Source: a virus. Taken from it: 26,758 nucleotides of DNA. The stretch spans positions 1 through 26,758 of the IMG/VR virus record IMGVR_UViG_3300030110_004759; one strand, written 5' to 3'. The number at the start of each line of letters is the position of its first letter. The stretch's first letter is position 1. Both the position numbers and the translations under genes were made by a program. This document shows positions 14,292 through 20,743 of the stretch, one piece after another. The notes under the pieces were generated by a model. That model was not told the DNA's origin, made no database searches, and saw only the letters and a list, made by a program, of their open reading frames with translations.

Positions 14292-15165
14292 AAAAGACAC
14301 TACATCCACTTCCACATTCATCTTCTAAATCAAACAAATCGTTTTTATAAATATATTCATCTGTTGCTTTTGTGAAAGGTTGTTGTGACATCTTTACTAA
14401 ATCTTCAATAGTGTTATAACCTCTATAAAAAGTCATTCCGTTATTAGCTTCTAACAAATCGTTATAACTTGGCTTACTATCTATTTTTATTTGTCCGTAT
14501 TCCTTAATCATTCTGTCCCACCAGTCAATTAAATTAGTCTCTTCTTTAATTATAGTAATTAGTTTTCTATTAGATTTAGCAAAACATAAATCACAATTAC
14601 CTTTATATGCTTCAATACTAATTTTAACAGGTTGGTCTTTCCAAAACTTATTTCTTTCTTTTTGGCTTATCTTACGATCAATTAAAGGATAAAAAACATT
14701 GTTAGATTTATAATCTTTCCTAACCCTATCCATTTCATCAATTCGTAAACCAACTGCAACAGAATAATTATCTTTACCAAAAACACTTTTAGCATACTTT
14801 GTAAGTATTTCAAGCTTCATATCCCTATTACACCATTTATTTATTTTGCTTGGTATTCCTAACTTCTTAATCCCTTGTTCAAATATTTCCCCATTACGTT
14901 TAAGATTTTCGTAAGTAACTATGTTAGGAGTTACACCAGTTCCTTTTTCGTGAAATTCAGCCTCTAACCAAACCAAGTTCAATTTAAAATGCTTATCACA
15001 TTCATTCATAAAATGTAAACTTTCTTTACGTTCTTTGCTTGTATTTGCCATCACATTAATAATATTATGATCAGGAAACCAATCACGTAACTTAATAGCC
15101 ATCATAACACTACTATAACCAGCAGATACAGAACAAAATATATTTTTATTTGATTTGATCATCAT
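14290..15165 (-). CDS. PAPS-reductase-like PP-loop ATPase, 291 aa
   Basis: The N-terminus has an N-type ATP pyrophosphatase loop, CSVSAGYSSVMMAIKL, a variant of the SGGxDS motif (here SAGYSS, 14-19). Further family features are NVMANTSKERKES (38-50), KINKWCNRDMK and VAVGLRIDEMDR, and a late GNCDLCFAKSNRK cysteine pair. Phage proteins of this group are called PAPS reductase/adenine nucleotide alpha hydrolases; true sulfur reduction is unproven and sulfur transfer or base modification are options. It is one cassette-like unit: 5' box GTTAGGC immediately precedes its leader; the site after it is collapsed. Confidence 0.75.
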   Translation of the reverse strand: MMIKSNKNIFCSVSAGYSSVMMAIKLRDWFPDHNIINVMANTSKERKESLHFMNECDKHFKLNLVWLEAEFHEKGTGVTPNIVTYENLKRNGEIFEQGIKKLGIPSKINKWCNRDMKLEILTKYAKSVFGKDNYSVAVGLRIDEMDRVRKDYKSNNVFYPLIDRKISQKERNKFWKDQPVKISIEAYKGNCDLCFAKSNRKLITIIKEETNLIDWWDRMIKEYGQIKIDSKPSYNDLLEANNGMTFYRGYNTIEDLVKMSQQPFTKATDEYIYKNDLFDLEDECGSGCSVF

Positions 15166-15178
15166 ATAAATTAACTAA

Positions 15179-15239
15179 GCCTAACAAAGTGTATATTGCA
15201 TAGCCTATCGGCATACGCACCATACACAATGCGTTAGTT
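15179..15239 (-). repeat. attC-like recombination site E (follows gene 15238-15435)
   Basis: The minus strand reads AACTAAC directly from the gene's stop codon, GCATT, GTGTAT, an inner region with TGC...GCC GATA GGC...GCA, ATACAC, TTT, and GTTAGGC. GTGTAT/ATACAC and CTAAC/GTTAG pair fully. GTTAGGC is a perfect match to the integron core-site consensus GTTRRRY, and five- versus three-base spacers give the attC asymmetry. Confidence 0.6.
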
Positions 15240-15435
15240 ACAATTTTTGAATTTTAGTTTTAATCATTCTACGAACTTCCGCATCAGAAGAACTATTTCT
15301 AATTCTTTGAATAGTTTCGTGGTCAAAAACAGAATAACTAACATCAAATAATTTCAATAACTCTTTAGTGCATTGTTCTATTTCGGTATTAGTTAAAATT
15401 GTCTTAAATAATATTTCAACTATTTTTTCTTCCAT
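15238..15435 (-). CDS. Hypothetical cassette-borne protein, 65 aa
   Basis: ATG 15435 is chosen over an upstream in-frame ATG at 15474 because the paralogue at 14255 starts at the same place and the leader is conserved. The first about 30 residues match the 83-aa neighbour; the rest (HETIQRIRNSSSDAEVRRM) is unrelated and basic. This looks like a mosaic: a shared 5' end joined to a different 3' end and a different attC-like site. Its 5' boundary (GTTAAAAA) is not complementary to its following site (AACTAAC), supporting a recombinant origin. Confidence 0.55.
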   Translation of the reverse strand: MEEKIVEILFKTILTNTEIEQCTKELLKLFDVSYSVFDHETIQRIRNSSSDAEVRRMIKTKIQKL

Positions 15436-15454
15436 CGTTACAGTATTTATTTTT
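15341..15454 (+). repeat. Direct repeat, copy 2 (5' part of gene 15238-15435 plus leader)
   Basis: Partner of 14161-14274, offset by 1180 bases. Identity drops sharply upstream of 15341 (towards the 3' end of the gene) and ends at the T-run before GTTAAAAA, where copy 1 has one T more. The sharp edges suggest duplication of a cassette 5' end rather than slow divergence of whole genes. Confidence 0.85.
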
Positions 15455-15464
15455 AACATTAATA

Positions 15465-16082
15465 CTAAGTCCATTGCTCTGCCATAGCTTTTGCAATTCC
15501 TGGGAATGTCTTGCTCCTTAATTTAGCTCTCTCGTCTTTTGGCAACCTCCATGCTTCAGCGTACCATGCAGGCATAGTTTTACCACTTTTAAACTCTGTT
15601 CTTTTTGGTGGTTCAACAATATTTGTTGGCTTTAATTCTGGCAATCCTTTTAACCATAAGCAGGTCTTTTTTTCAAACGCATCCCCAAATTGATAAGGGT
15701 TTATTATTTGATCAGGCTTTCTCCATTCGCTACTTATTATACCTACAGGATTTTCAATGGCTATCCTATCACATTTAGCATTAGCAAACAACATAAAAAA
15801 CTTGATAGCTTCTTTCCGGTCAGCGTGTCTTTTTATTGCTTTCTCACCGTATCTTTCAATGTTAAACCATCTATTCCCTGTTACTGTTAAGAAAGTGCAT
15901 GGAGGGAACGCAATTATCATATCCCATTTTTGTTTTAATAGTTCTGTTACATCTTGTTGTAGATGCCATTCTGGATGACCACCACTACAGGGTAGTATAT
16001 CACATGAGAATGCTTCGTGTCCTAACTTTCTAAATTCTTTTGTTACTGCCTGGCTTTCTTCGCAGGCTAATAATATTTTCAT
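15465..16082 (-). CDS. Phage cytosine-C5 methyltransferase-like protein, 205 aa
   Basis: Residues 1-30 form a nucleotide-binding start (MKILLACEESQAVTKEFRKLGHEAFSCD is the type, with acidic CD near 27). WDMIIAFPPCTFLTVTGNRW carries the P-P-C of cytosine-C5 methyltransferases, and IAIENPVG the E-N-P motif. A later QFGDAFEKKTCLWLKGLP segment and the ending FPGIAKAMAEQW are typical of a small phage group annotated as DNA methylase. The usual target-recognition domain is short, so activity needs proof. It could protect phage DNA from host restriction. The array of cassette-like units begins right after its stop. Confidence 0.75.
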   Translation of the reverse strand: MKILLACEESQAVTKEFRKLGHEAFSCDILPCSGGHPEWHLQQDVTELLKQKWDMIIAFPPCTFLTVTGNRWFNIERYGEKAIKRHADRKEAIKFFMLFANAKCDRIAIENPVGIISSEWRKPDQIINPYQFGDAFEKKTCLWLKGLPELKPTNIVEPPKRTEFKSGKTMPAWYAEAWRLPKDERAKLRSKTFPGIAKAMAEQWT

Positions 16083-16097
16083 AATTTAATTTACTAA

Positions 16098-16745
16098 TTA
16101 AGAAGTCTGAACACCAAAAATATCATCTTCATGGATAACCACATAATCTTCACCTTCTATCTTAAGATCAACAGCACCCAGAGGTTTAACAACAATCACA
16201 TCTCCTTTACTAACTTCATCAGCAATAAACCTTGAAGGAGCAACCACCTCTAATAAATCTTCTGTTTTTTTATTCTTAAGGTAGTCTGGAATTATTAAGG
16301 TTGTGGATTGAAATATGTTTTTATACTTCTTACAAATGGACCACTTGTGTATTGGGATTATCTCTCCGTCTACGATTTTACAATATGAGCTAGTAGCATA
16401 CTTAGCAATCATATCTCTAAAGAACCGAAAGAAAAACTTACCGTCTTCTGTTCTTCTCTCAAAATTAACTACATGATGATGAAAGTAAACAACATCACCT
16501 TCATCTATTTCATCCAAAGTAATATCATCTTTTTTTACTATACTACTAAGCCCTCTTGGCTTTCCTATTACCGTTCCTTTGTGAGGTATCAAAGAGGGAT
16601 CTAAAGGAGCTGTGCCGTCTTCTTCCATTCTGGAGAATATTGTATCCATGTAAAGCTCTACCTCTTCTTCTCCTAGCTTTATAGTTTTTCTCAAATGCTG
16701 TTTCAAATCTATATCAACAAGCATAAAATCTTTTACATATATCAT
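16098..16745 (-). CDS. GroES-like co-chaperonin protein, 215 aa
   Basis: The C-terminal 45 residues (KGDVIVVKPLGAVDLKIEG then EDYVVIHEDDIFGV) match the end of Cpn10/GroES: G-D-x-V, a small-residue turn, G-x-x-Y-x-x-x-x-E-x-D-I. The first half has a comparable arrangement (GTVIGKPRG, IDEGDVVYFHHHVV, YCKIVDGEIIPIHKWSICK), so two GroES-like barrels may be fused. T4 gp31 is the classical phage GroES substitute used to fold the capsid protein. A phage-encoded cofactor for host GroEL is a fair inference. It overlaps the next start by four bases. Confidence 0.55.
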   Translation of the reverse strand: MIYVKDFMLVDIDLKQHLRKTIKLGEEEVELYMDTIFSRMEEDGTAPLDPSLIPHKGTVIGKPRGLSSIVKKDDITLDEIDEGDVVYFHHHVVNFERRTEDGKFFFRFFRDMIAKYATSSYCKIVDGEIIPIHKWSICKKYKNIFQSTTLIIPDYLKNKKTEDLLEVVAPSRFIADEVSKGDVIVVKPLGAVDLKIEGEDYVVIHEDDIFGVQTS

Positions 16746-16945
16746 AGCTTCTCAAAAAAATAATCAAAAACTTCTTTAGTGTATATATCAAATTTACCGT
16801 CTGTATGCTTTACAACAAAATCTGTCTTAAAAGGAAACATAAAGGTGTCTTGTTTTGTTCCAACAAAGTCTAAAATTTCTTGAGCGTTTTTTCCGTTGTA
16901 CTGTAATGCTTGAATTACTTCAGGTTTTTTTCTGTAAAAATTCAT
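16742..16945 (-). CDS. Small phage protein, PGDYG-like, 67 aa
   Basis: The pattern RKKPEVIQALQYNGKNAQEI (start), then FVVKHTDGKFDIYTKEVFDYFFEKL, fits a common phage microprotein (K-P-x-x-I-x-A-x-Q-x-x-G-x-N ... D-G-x-F-x-x-x-x-x-x-x-F-x-x-x-Y). The PGDYG tetrad itself is not present. Role unknown. It sits between the 85-aa gene and the GroES-like gene and overlaps the latter by four bases. Confidence 0.6.
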   Translation of the reverse strand: MNFYRKKPEVIQALQYNGKNAQEILDFVGTKQDTFMFPFKTDFVVKHTDGKFDIYTKEVFDYFFEKL

Positions 16946-16965
16946 GTGTTATATAAAATTATTAT

Positions 16966-17223
16966 TTAACGTTCTTCGTCGTACATATCTTGTACTCTTT
17001 CGTTTAACATTTCTAAAACATCGTCGCTATCCGTTAGTGATTCAAACATATCAGTAACATCATTAGCAGGATGTAATGGCTTTAAACGTGTTAAAACCTT
17101 ATGGTATCCTATAACGCCACCTTCGTATGGAGGGGTGTCATAATCTCCAGGGCAGCTTTCTTCTATTTCCACATCTGTAAATGTGTACTCTATTCCTTTG
17201 AATGATAAATCTATATCCGTCAT
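16966..17223 (-). CDS. Acidic hypothetical protein, 85 aa
   Basis: A very acidic protein with GIEYTFTDVEIEESCPGDYD, a proline/glycine turn (TPPYEGGVIGYH) and a C-terminal acidic helix (DVLEMLNERVQDMYDEER). No motif known to me. Its ATG overlaps the stop of the upstream 48-aa zinc-finger-like gene (ATGA), so it is translated in the recombinase operon. Strong acidity might suit a DNA mimic, but nothing specific supports that. Confidence 0.55.
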   Translation of the reverse strand: MTDIDLSFKGIEYTFTDVEIEESCPGDYDTPPYEGGVIGYHKVLTRLKPLHPANDVTDMFESLTDSDDVLEMLNERVQDMYDEER

Positions 17224-17366
17224 TTTAATTTAATTTTTGTTATTACTTTTTTATCTCTTTCGTTTAGTTTTTTTTGACACCTTACGGAGCAAACCGTAAA
17301 AATAGTGGTTATTTTACGGTTACATATTATGCAGTTACCAGGGAACAAACTTACTTGTAATTTCAT
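17220..17366 (-). CDS. Small zinc-finger-like protein, 48 aa
   Basis: ATG 17366 overlaps the recombinase stop (ATGA) and the stop TGA 17220 overlaps the next ATG, so both ends are translationally coupled. The protein has NCIICNRK and VCSVRCQKKL, two C-x2-C / C-x3-C pairs (C12, C15, C26, C30) in a basic context ending KIKLK, typical of a single treble-clef-like zinc finger. A perfect-looking DNA hairpin (about 17295-17320) lies inside the gene. Confidence 0.6.
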   Translation of the reverse strand: MKLQVSLFPGNCIICNRKITTIFTVCSVRCQKKLNERDKKVITKIKLK

Positions 17367-18028
17367 ATATGGTCTTTATAAAAATCCTTATCTCTAATAA
17401 TTCTGCTTACAACATTGTATCCTATCACTAGGTCCAGAGATAATTTTCTCTTAGAGCGTGTCTGATGCAACATAATAACCTTTCTGACCTTATCTAAATC
17501 CTTTTCCACAGGGATAAGCTTTTTACCTCTTTTTTTAAATCCAAAAGGTGCTTTCCTGCTGTATACCTCTAAGTTCTTTTTTTTGTTTTGAAGAATTGTA
17601 GACGTTCTCTCAGAGATAATACCTCTTTCCATTTCGTTAAGAGATAGCATTAATGATATGAAGAACTTTCCTGTTGCTGTATTGGTATCTATTGATTCAC
17701 CATTTAAGTCCAGGATTGACATTCCTATTCCTTCTTTATTAAGTGTGTCAATAAAAGTAAGACCGTCTATTACCTTTCTAGATATACGATCAAGCTTCCA
17801 TGATACAACGTGGTTTATCTCTTTGTTGTCGATTCTTTCCTTAAGGACAGAACCTCCCGGTCTTTTGAATATTTTAGAACCTCCTGAGATGTCTTCGTCA
17901 ATAATTATATCAACTACCTCATAATCTTTTTCTTTGCAGAACAGGACACATTTATCCTTCTGCATCTCTAATGAGTTATCTTGTTTGTTTGTAGATACTC
18001 TAATGTAAATAATTGCTTGGGTTTTCAT
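17363..18028 (-). CDS. Serine recombinase (resolvase/invertase type), 221 aa
   Basis: The catalytic domain opens AIIYIRVSTNKQ with nucleophile S12; DISGGSK and SWKLDRISRK (76-85) carry the conserved R81/R84 of the active site, and GKFFISLMLSLNEMERGIISER (broken here at 20 for length: SLMLSLNEMERGIISERT) forms the long E helix. A short C-terminal DNA-binding part (about 165-221) ends YNVVSRIIRDKDF. It is a small resolvase-size enzyme, not a large phage integrase. ATG 18028 is preferred over an in-frame start at 18058 because the motif begins at residue 4. Its partner sites are unknown; inversion or resolution of phage DNA are options. Confidence 0.85.
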   Translation of the reverse strand: MKTQAIIYIRVSTNKQDNSLEMQKDKCVLFCKEKDYEVVDIIIDEDISGGSKIFKRPGGSVLKERIDNKEINHVVSWKLDRISRKVIDGLTFIDTLNKEGIGMSILDLNGESIDTNTATGKFFISLMLSLNEMERGIISERTSTILQNKKKNLEVYSRKAPFGFKKRGKKLIPVEKDLDKVRKVIMLHQTRSKRKLSLDLVIGYNVVSRIIRDKDFYKDHI

Positions 18029-18033
18029 AATGA

Positions 18034-18060
18034 CTAATTTAATTATTTGTAATGACAAAA
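18034..18060 (-). promoter_or_regulatory. Promoter/operator-like motif upstream of the recombinase
   Basis: On the minus strand TTTTGTCATTACAAA (18060-18046) and TAAATTAG (18041-18034) repeat the two blocks seen at 13076-13045, but with four rather than nine bases between. TAAATTAG ends six bases before the recombinase ATG, so the transcript would be almost leaderless if this is a -7 box. A shared regulator binding the TTTGT...ACAAA palindrome is equally possible. Confidence 0.4.
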
Positions 18061-18079
18061 CACACTTAAAGTATGTTTT
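18057..18079. terminator. Hairpin terminator between the winged-helix gene and recombinase
   Basis: AAAACACACTT (18057-18067) and AAGTATGTTTT (18069-18079) pair with one wobble on the minus strand. On the plus strand the stem runs into nine Ts. It lies after the 18169-18960 gene in the direction of transcription, so it could end that transcript; it overlaps the recombinase promoter motif. Confidence 0.4.
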
Positions 18080-18168
18080 TTTTTGAACAGGGTATAGGAG
18101 TAGTAGTTAGATTAATTCATCTATTATTGGATTGGACAAAAATGGTACAAGTCTAGAACGAAGTGATA

Positions 18169-18960
18169 CTACGAACACTTAATCCCCAAACTAAACTTAG
18201 ATAGATAAGAAGTATACATCATATCTAATTTAAAGAGAAACCTCGAATCGTAGTCATCACCTCCTTGGTAGAACTTTGAATCTGGAACGTATTGATGTTT
18301 TTCTACATCAACCTTTAAAAAAGTAATTAGATTATTTAACTTCTTATATATCTTCCCTTTTTTGTGAAAGATAGTGGGGTCGTCGTATACTCTTCTCAAA
18401 GCAGCAGCTCTCTGCTCGTCGCCTTTATATATCATTCCTGCCCTTTTCCTATCAGAGATAACTCTATGACGAGCCAGAGCGTTTAATGACCTTGAAGCGT
18501 CAATAAGGGAGCAACCCCAAATTTCTGCACATTTCTCTCTGGAGGCAGTTACCTCTAAGCTTCTAAAAAACTGCGAATGCTCTTGTAATTCTTCTGGAGA
18601 ATTGAGTAACCAAGCTTTGAGACCTTTTATCCCAAAGCTTTTAAGGTACTTCGTTGACTTCTTGCTTGCTTTTCTTAATGCTTTTGTTTCTTGAGCAGAG
18701 ATGTGTTCTCTTAGAGATTCAGCTCTAAGTAATTCTTTTATCGTATATATTTTACTTGATTGATGTTTTTTCTTTTTAGGTTTATTATCGTTATATCTGC
18801 AGTCTACTGACTTGCATATTTTTTTCAGTGATCTAAGGTAGATGTTTGGACCTTTTATGTCTATCCATCCTAAGCTTTGAAGAGCTTGTAGTCTTCTGTT
18901 GATAGTTTTAACAGAGAGTTGGGTATCCATTTCAAGGACAACCATTTCATAATCTTTCAC
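18169..18960 (-). CDS. Winged-helix DNA-binding protein, phage replication-initiator-like, at least 263 aa
   Basis: From GTG 18960 the protein begins in the middle of a winged-helix domain: QLSVKTINRRLQALQSLGW, IDIKG is a recognition helix and wing. A second helix-rich DNA-binding-like region is at about 135-170 (SREKCAEIWGCSLIDASRSL). The missing first helix is encoded, in frame and without stops, upstream of the GTG up to about 19161, but that stretch has no ATG, GTG or TTG. The true start is therefore unresolved; 18960 is only the first conventional one. Two wHTH units in a basic protein suit a replication initiator or regulator; no specific family is claimed. Confidence 0.6.
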   Translation of the reverse strand: MKDYEMVVLEMDTQLSVKTINRRLQALQSLGWIDIKGPNIYLRSLKKICKSVDCRYNDNKPKKKKHQSSKIYTIKELLRAESLREHISAQETKALRKASKKSTKYLKSFGIKGLKAWLLNSPEELQEHSQFFRSLEVTASREKCAEIWGCSLIDASRSLNALARHRVISDRKRAGMIYKGDEQRAAALRRVYDDPTIFHKKGKIYKKLNNLITFLKVDVEKHQYVPDSKFYQGGDDYDSRFLFKLDMMYTSYLSKFSLGIKCS

Positions 18961-19274
18961 ACATCCGCTGTATTCTAGTGTTTTTAAATAGCAGTAGAAC
19001 TCAAAATCTTTAACTTTTTTCTTGTTAAGGATGGCTTTTGCTAACCCAGGAACTAGGGTTATTTGTGTGAGTGATATATATTTGTTATATTTGATAGTAT
19101 TAGTATTATTATTAGTAGTATTATTATTAGTATTATTATTGTTATTAGTATTATAGTTTTTTTAACTAAACTCAGTTTGGTTTTTAAATCTAGAGAAGCT
19201 TCGTTAGCTTTATGTTTTTATTTTTGATTGGTTTTTTAAAGTAAAACATTAAATCCAGATTCAAGATGTGATTT
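18961..19274 (-). other. Gene gap with start-less coding extension
   Basis: About the right half of this 314-base gap is not empty. From 19077 down to 18961 the minus-strand frame continuous with the winged-helix gene reads like protein (YISLTQITLVPGLAKAI, then FEFYCYLKTLEYSGC). It stays open up to TAA 19164-19162 but has no usual start; an in-frame ATA is at 19077. Bases 19096-19152 are a trinucleotide repeat. The rest (19165-19274) is AT-rich with an 8-base inverted repeat AATCCAGA (19252)/TCTGGATT (19286), possibly a weak terminator of the preceding gene. Confidence 0.5.
19096..19152 (+). repeat. Trinucleotide microsatellite (ATT/AGT)n
   Basis: Nineteen consecutive triplets are ATT or AGT, with one GTT. 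In the minus frame of the winged-helix gene they read N and T only. Slippage by whole triplets would not change frame but would change spacing between upstream promoter elements and the gene start. Confidence 0.9.
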
Positions 19275-20144
19275 TCATTGATTGGTCTGGATTTTCTTTT
19301 TTCTGTTGTTCTCATTTTTTATTATAATATCGAATATTATTCTTTCGTGTTTGTAGGCTACTCTTCTTAAAAGTTTACAATATGGATATATGTCAAAGTA
19401 GTCATTAATTTCTTCAAAGGTACATCCTTTTTGTATTTTACTATTAAAACTTTTTTTATATTTTTCTATAATTTTAGAAAGTCTAGTACGGTAGCCATTT
19501 CTTATAAATTTAGTATATTTTTTCTCTTCTAGTGCAAAAAACTTTTTAACATTTCTGTGATCATTGAGCATAAAATATTTTTTATTAAGCTCGTTGTATG
19601 ACATTATGTTATTTTGTATGTCGTATATGATGTCTTTTTTATTTTGTTCAAATCTTTTTCTAGCCAAAGAATTTCTTTTTGCTTTTTCTTTTACTATTAG
19701 AAGATCATTTGACACGTCTTCATTAAGAAGTTTACCTTTTAGTATTAGGAAGTGATTTGCTACGTAATTTTTTTTAGATATTCTTCTATCAACTAAGTGT
19801 TGACCATCTTCATACATTTTAGTGTAGTGATAGAATGTACATCTAGACTTTTTTGTTATTATTGAGAATGTTTCGTGTACATTTTTTGCTTTGTAGTCAC
19901 CAAGAATCTCGTGTATTAGGTATGTAAACACAGCCATTGGACCAATATCTTCTGAGCTTCTTGATGGTGATATAAGTGTTTCCACTTCAAAGTATTCTTT
20001 AACTTTTTCAGCCAGTTCGGTTATTTTTTTTCCTTGGTTTGTAAGTTTATACTTTAGTCTTATAATGTTTTTTGCGTCTTCTAGTGTTTCACCACACTGT
20101 ATTAGTAGAACTATTTCATTTAGCTCTTTATTAGTATATGTCAT
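19275..20144 (-). CDS. Hypothetical basic protein, possibly DNA-binding, 289 aa
   Basis: A lysine-rich, mostly helical protein. Residues about 68-115 (GPMAVFTYLIHEILGD then SRCTFYHYTKMYEDGQ) suggest a helix-turn-helix with a basic recognition helix. The last third repeats K-K and R patterns (RLSKIIEKYKKSFNSK). It precedes the winged-helix gene and follows the basic microprotein cluster. I do not recognise the family; a nucleic-acid-binding role is inferred from charge only. Its start is 29 bases after the stop of the 80-aa gene. Confidence 0.55.
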   Translation of the reverse strand: MTYTNKELNEIVLLIQCGETLEDAKNIIRLKYKLTNQGKKITELAEKVKEYFEVETLISPSRSSEDIGPMAVFTYLIHEILGDYKAKNVHETFSIITKKSRCTFYHYTKMYEDGQHLVDRRISKKNYVANHFLILKGKLLNEDVSNDLLIVKEKAKRNSLARKRFEQNKKDIIYDIQNNIMSYNELNKKYFMLNDHRNVKKFFALEEKKYTKFIRNGYRTRLSKIIEKYKKSFNSKIQKGCTFEEINDYFDIYPYCKLLRRVAYKHERIIFDIIIKNENNRKKKIQTNQ

Positions 20145-20173
20145 TTTAATTTTAATATAGGGTTTTTAAAGGG

Positions 20174-20416
20174 CTATCTTTTTTTCCCTTTGTGCAAACC
20201 ATGTTTAGCGTGTTGCTTGCCTTGTTTGGTTGCTAATCTTTTTTTTCTGTTTGCCGCTGCTAGTTTTTTTCTACCTGCGGCAGTAGATTTAAGCTTTGTG
20301 ATTGTTTTTTTAGGAGCGTAAACTTCTCCTGTTTCAGAAGATTTTTTTCCTGAAGCTGTTGTCCATTTTTGTTTAGTCCATTTGTCTAAACTTTTCTGAG
20401 ATTTAGCTTTAGCCAT
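20174..20416 (-). CDS. DUF5872-like basic protein, 80 aa
   Basis: The N-terminal KSLDKWTKQKWTTASGKKS and ETGEVYAPKKTI match the pattern of DUF5872 proteins (S-L-x-x-W-x-x-x-x-W-x-T-x-S-G-K-K-S ... G-x-x-Y-x-P), common in aquatic phages and some hosts. The C-terminal half is a lysine/arginine-rich tail (RKKLAAANRKKRLATKQGK). High charge suggests binding to DNA or RNA; no function has been demonstrated as far as I know. It is the last of three adjacent basic microprotein genes. Confidence 0.75.
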   Translation of the reverse strand: MAKAKSQKSLDKWTKQKWTTASGKKSSETGEVYAPKKTITKLKSTAAGRKKLAAANRKKRLATKQGKQHAKHGLHKGKKR

Positions 20417-20420
20417 TTAA

Positions 20421-20609
20421 TTACTTTTTAGATTTATAACCTCCTCCTGCTGCCTTATATTTCTTAGCAAGCATTTGGGCTTTTCTTGCAGACCACTCTC
20501 CAGCGTTACCTCCTTTAGATCCTGCTTTTATTTGATTAAAAAGCTTTTTCCTCATTGTTGGTTTTGTATAGTTACCAGCTTTGTTTACTGTGCTTTTCTT
20601 GGCTTTCAT
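20421..20609 (-). CDS. Conserved basic microprotein of aquatic phages, 62 aa
   Basis: The protein holds STVNKAGNYTKPTMRKKLF and GSKGGNAGEWSARKAQMLAK, sequences I recognise as a recurrent small protein of marine phages, usually encoded next to DUF5872 genes. The G-x-x-G-x-W-S-A-R-K-A-Q motif is the most constant part. It is strongly basic and probably binds nucleic acid. It starts eleven bases after the 27-aa gene and ends four bases before the DUF5872-like gene. Confidence 0.7.
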   Translation of the reverse strand: MKAKKSTVNKAGNYTKPTMRKKLFNQIKAGSKGGNAGEWSARKAQMLAKKYKAAGGGYKSKK

Positions 20610-20619
20610 CTAATAGTAT

Positions 20620-20703
20620 TTATTTGTTTTTTTTCTTACCTGTTGCTTTCTTTTTTGTTGTAATTTTTTTTACTAATTTTTTATTACCGCTTCCGTATTT
20701 CAT
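20620..20703 (-). CDS. Lysine-rich microprotein, 27 aa
   Basis: ATG 20703 to TAA 20620 encodes a 27-residue peptide that begins MKYGSGNKKLVKKI and is over 40 percent lysine. Two equally basic small genes follow at once in the same direction, and similar lysine-rich peptides accompany them in marine phages, which supports it despite its size. Confidence 0.5.
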   Translation of the reverse strand: MKYGSGNKKLVKKITTKKKATGKKKNK

Positions 20704-20743
20704 CTCAATAAATTTAATTTTTTTCAATATACGAAAAAATACT

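Noticed and set aside
15511-15978. Three plus-strand frames opposite the methyltransferase-like gene
   Set aside because: No motif, overlapping each other, and fully explained as shadows of the conserved minus-strand gene.
17295-17320. CCGTAAAAATA...TATTTTACGG hairpin as a terminator
   Set aside because: It lies inside the 48-aa zinc-finger-like gene, whose start and stop both overlap its neighbours, and no T-run follows on the coding strand.
17363-18028. Serine recombinase as the enzyme moving the cassette-like units
   Set aside because: Cassette boundaries and attC-like hairpins are substrates of tyrosine integron integrases; a small resolvase would use duplex sites with a two-base overlap. 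No link beyond proximity.
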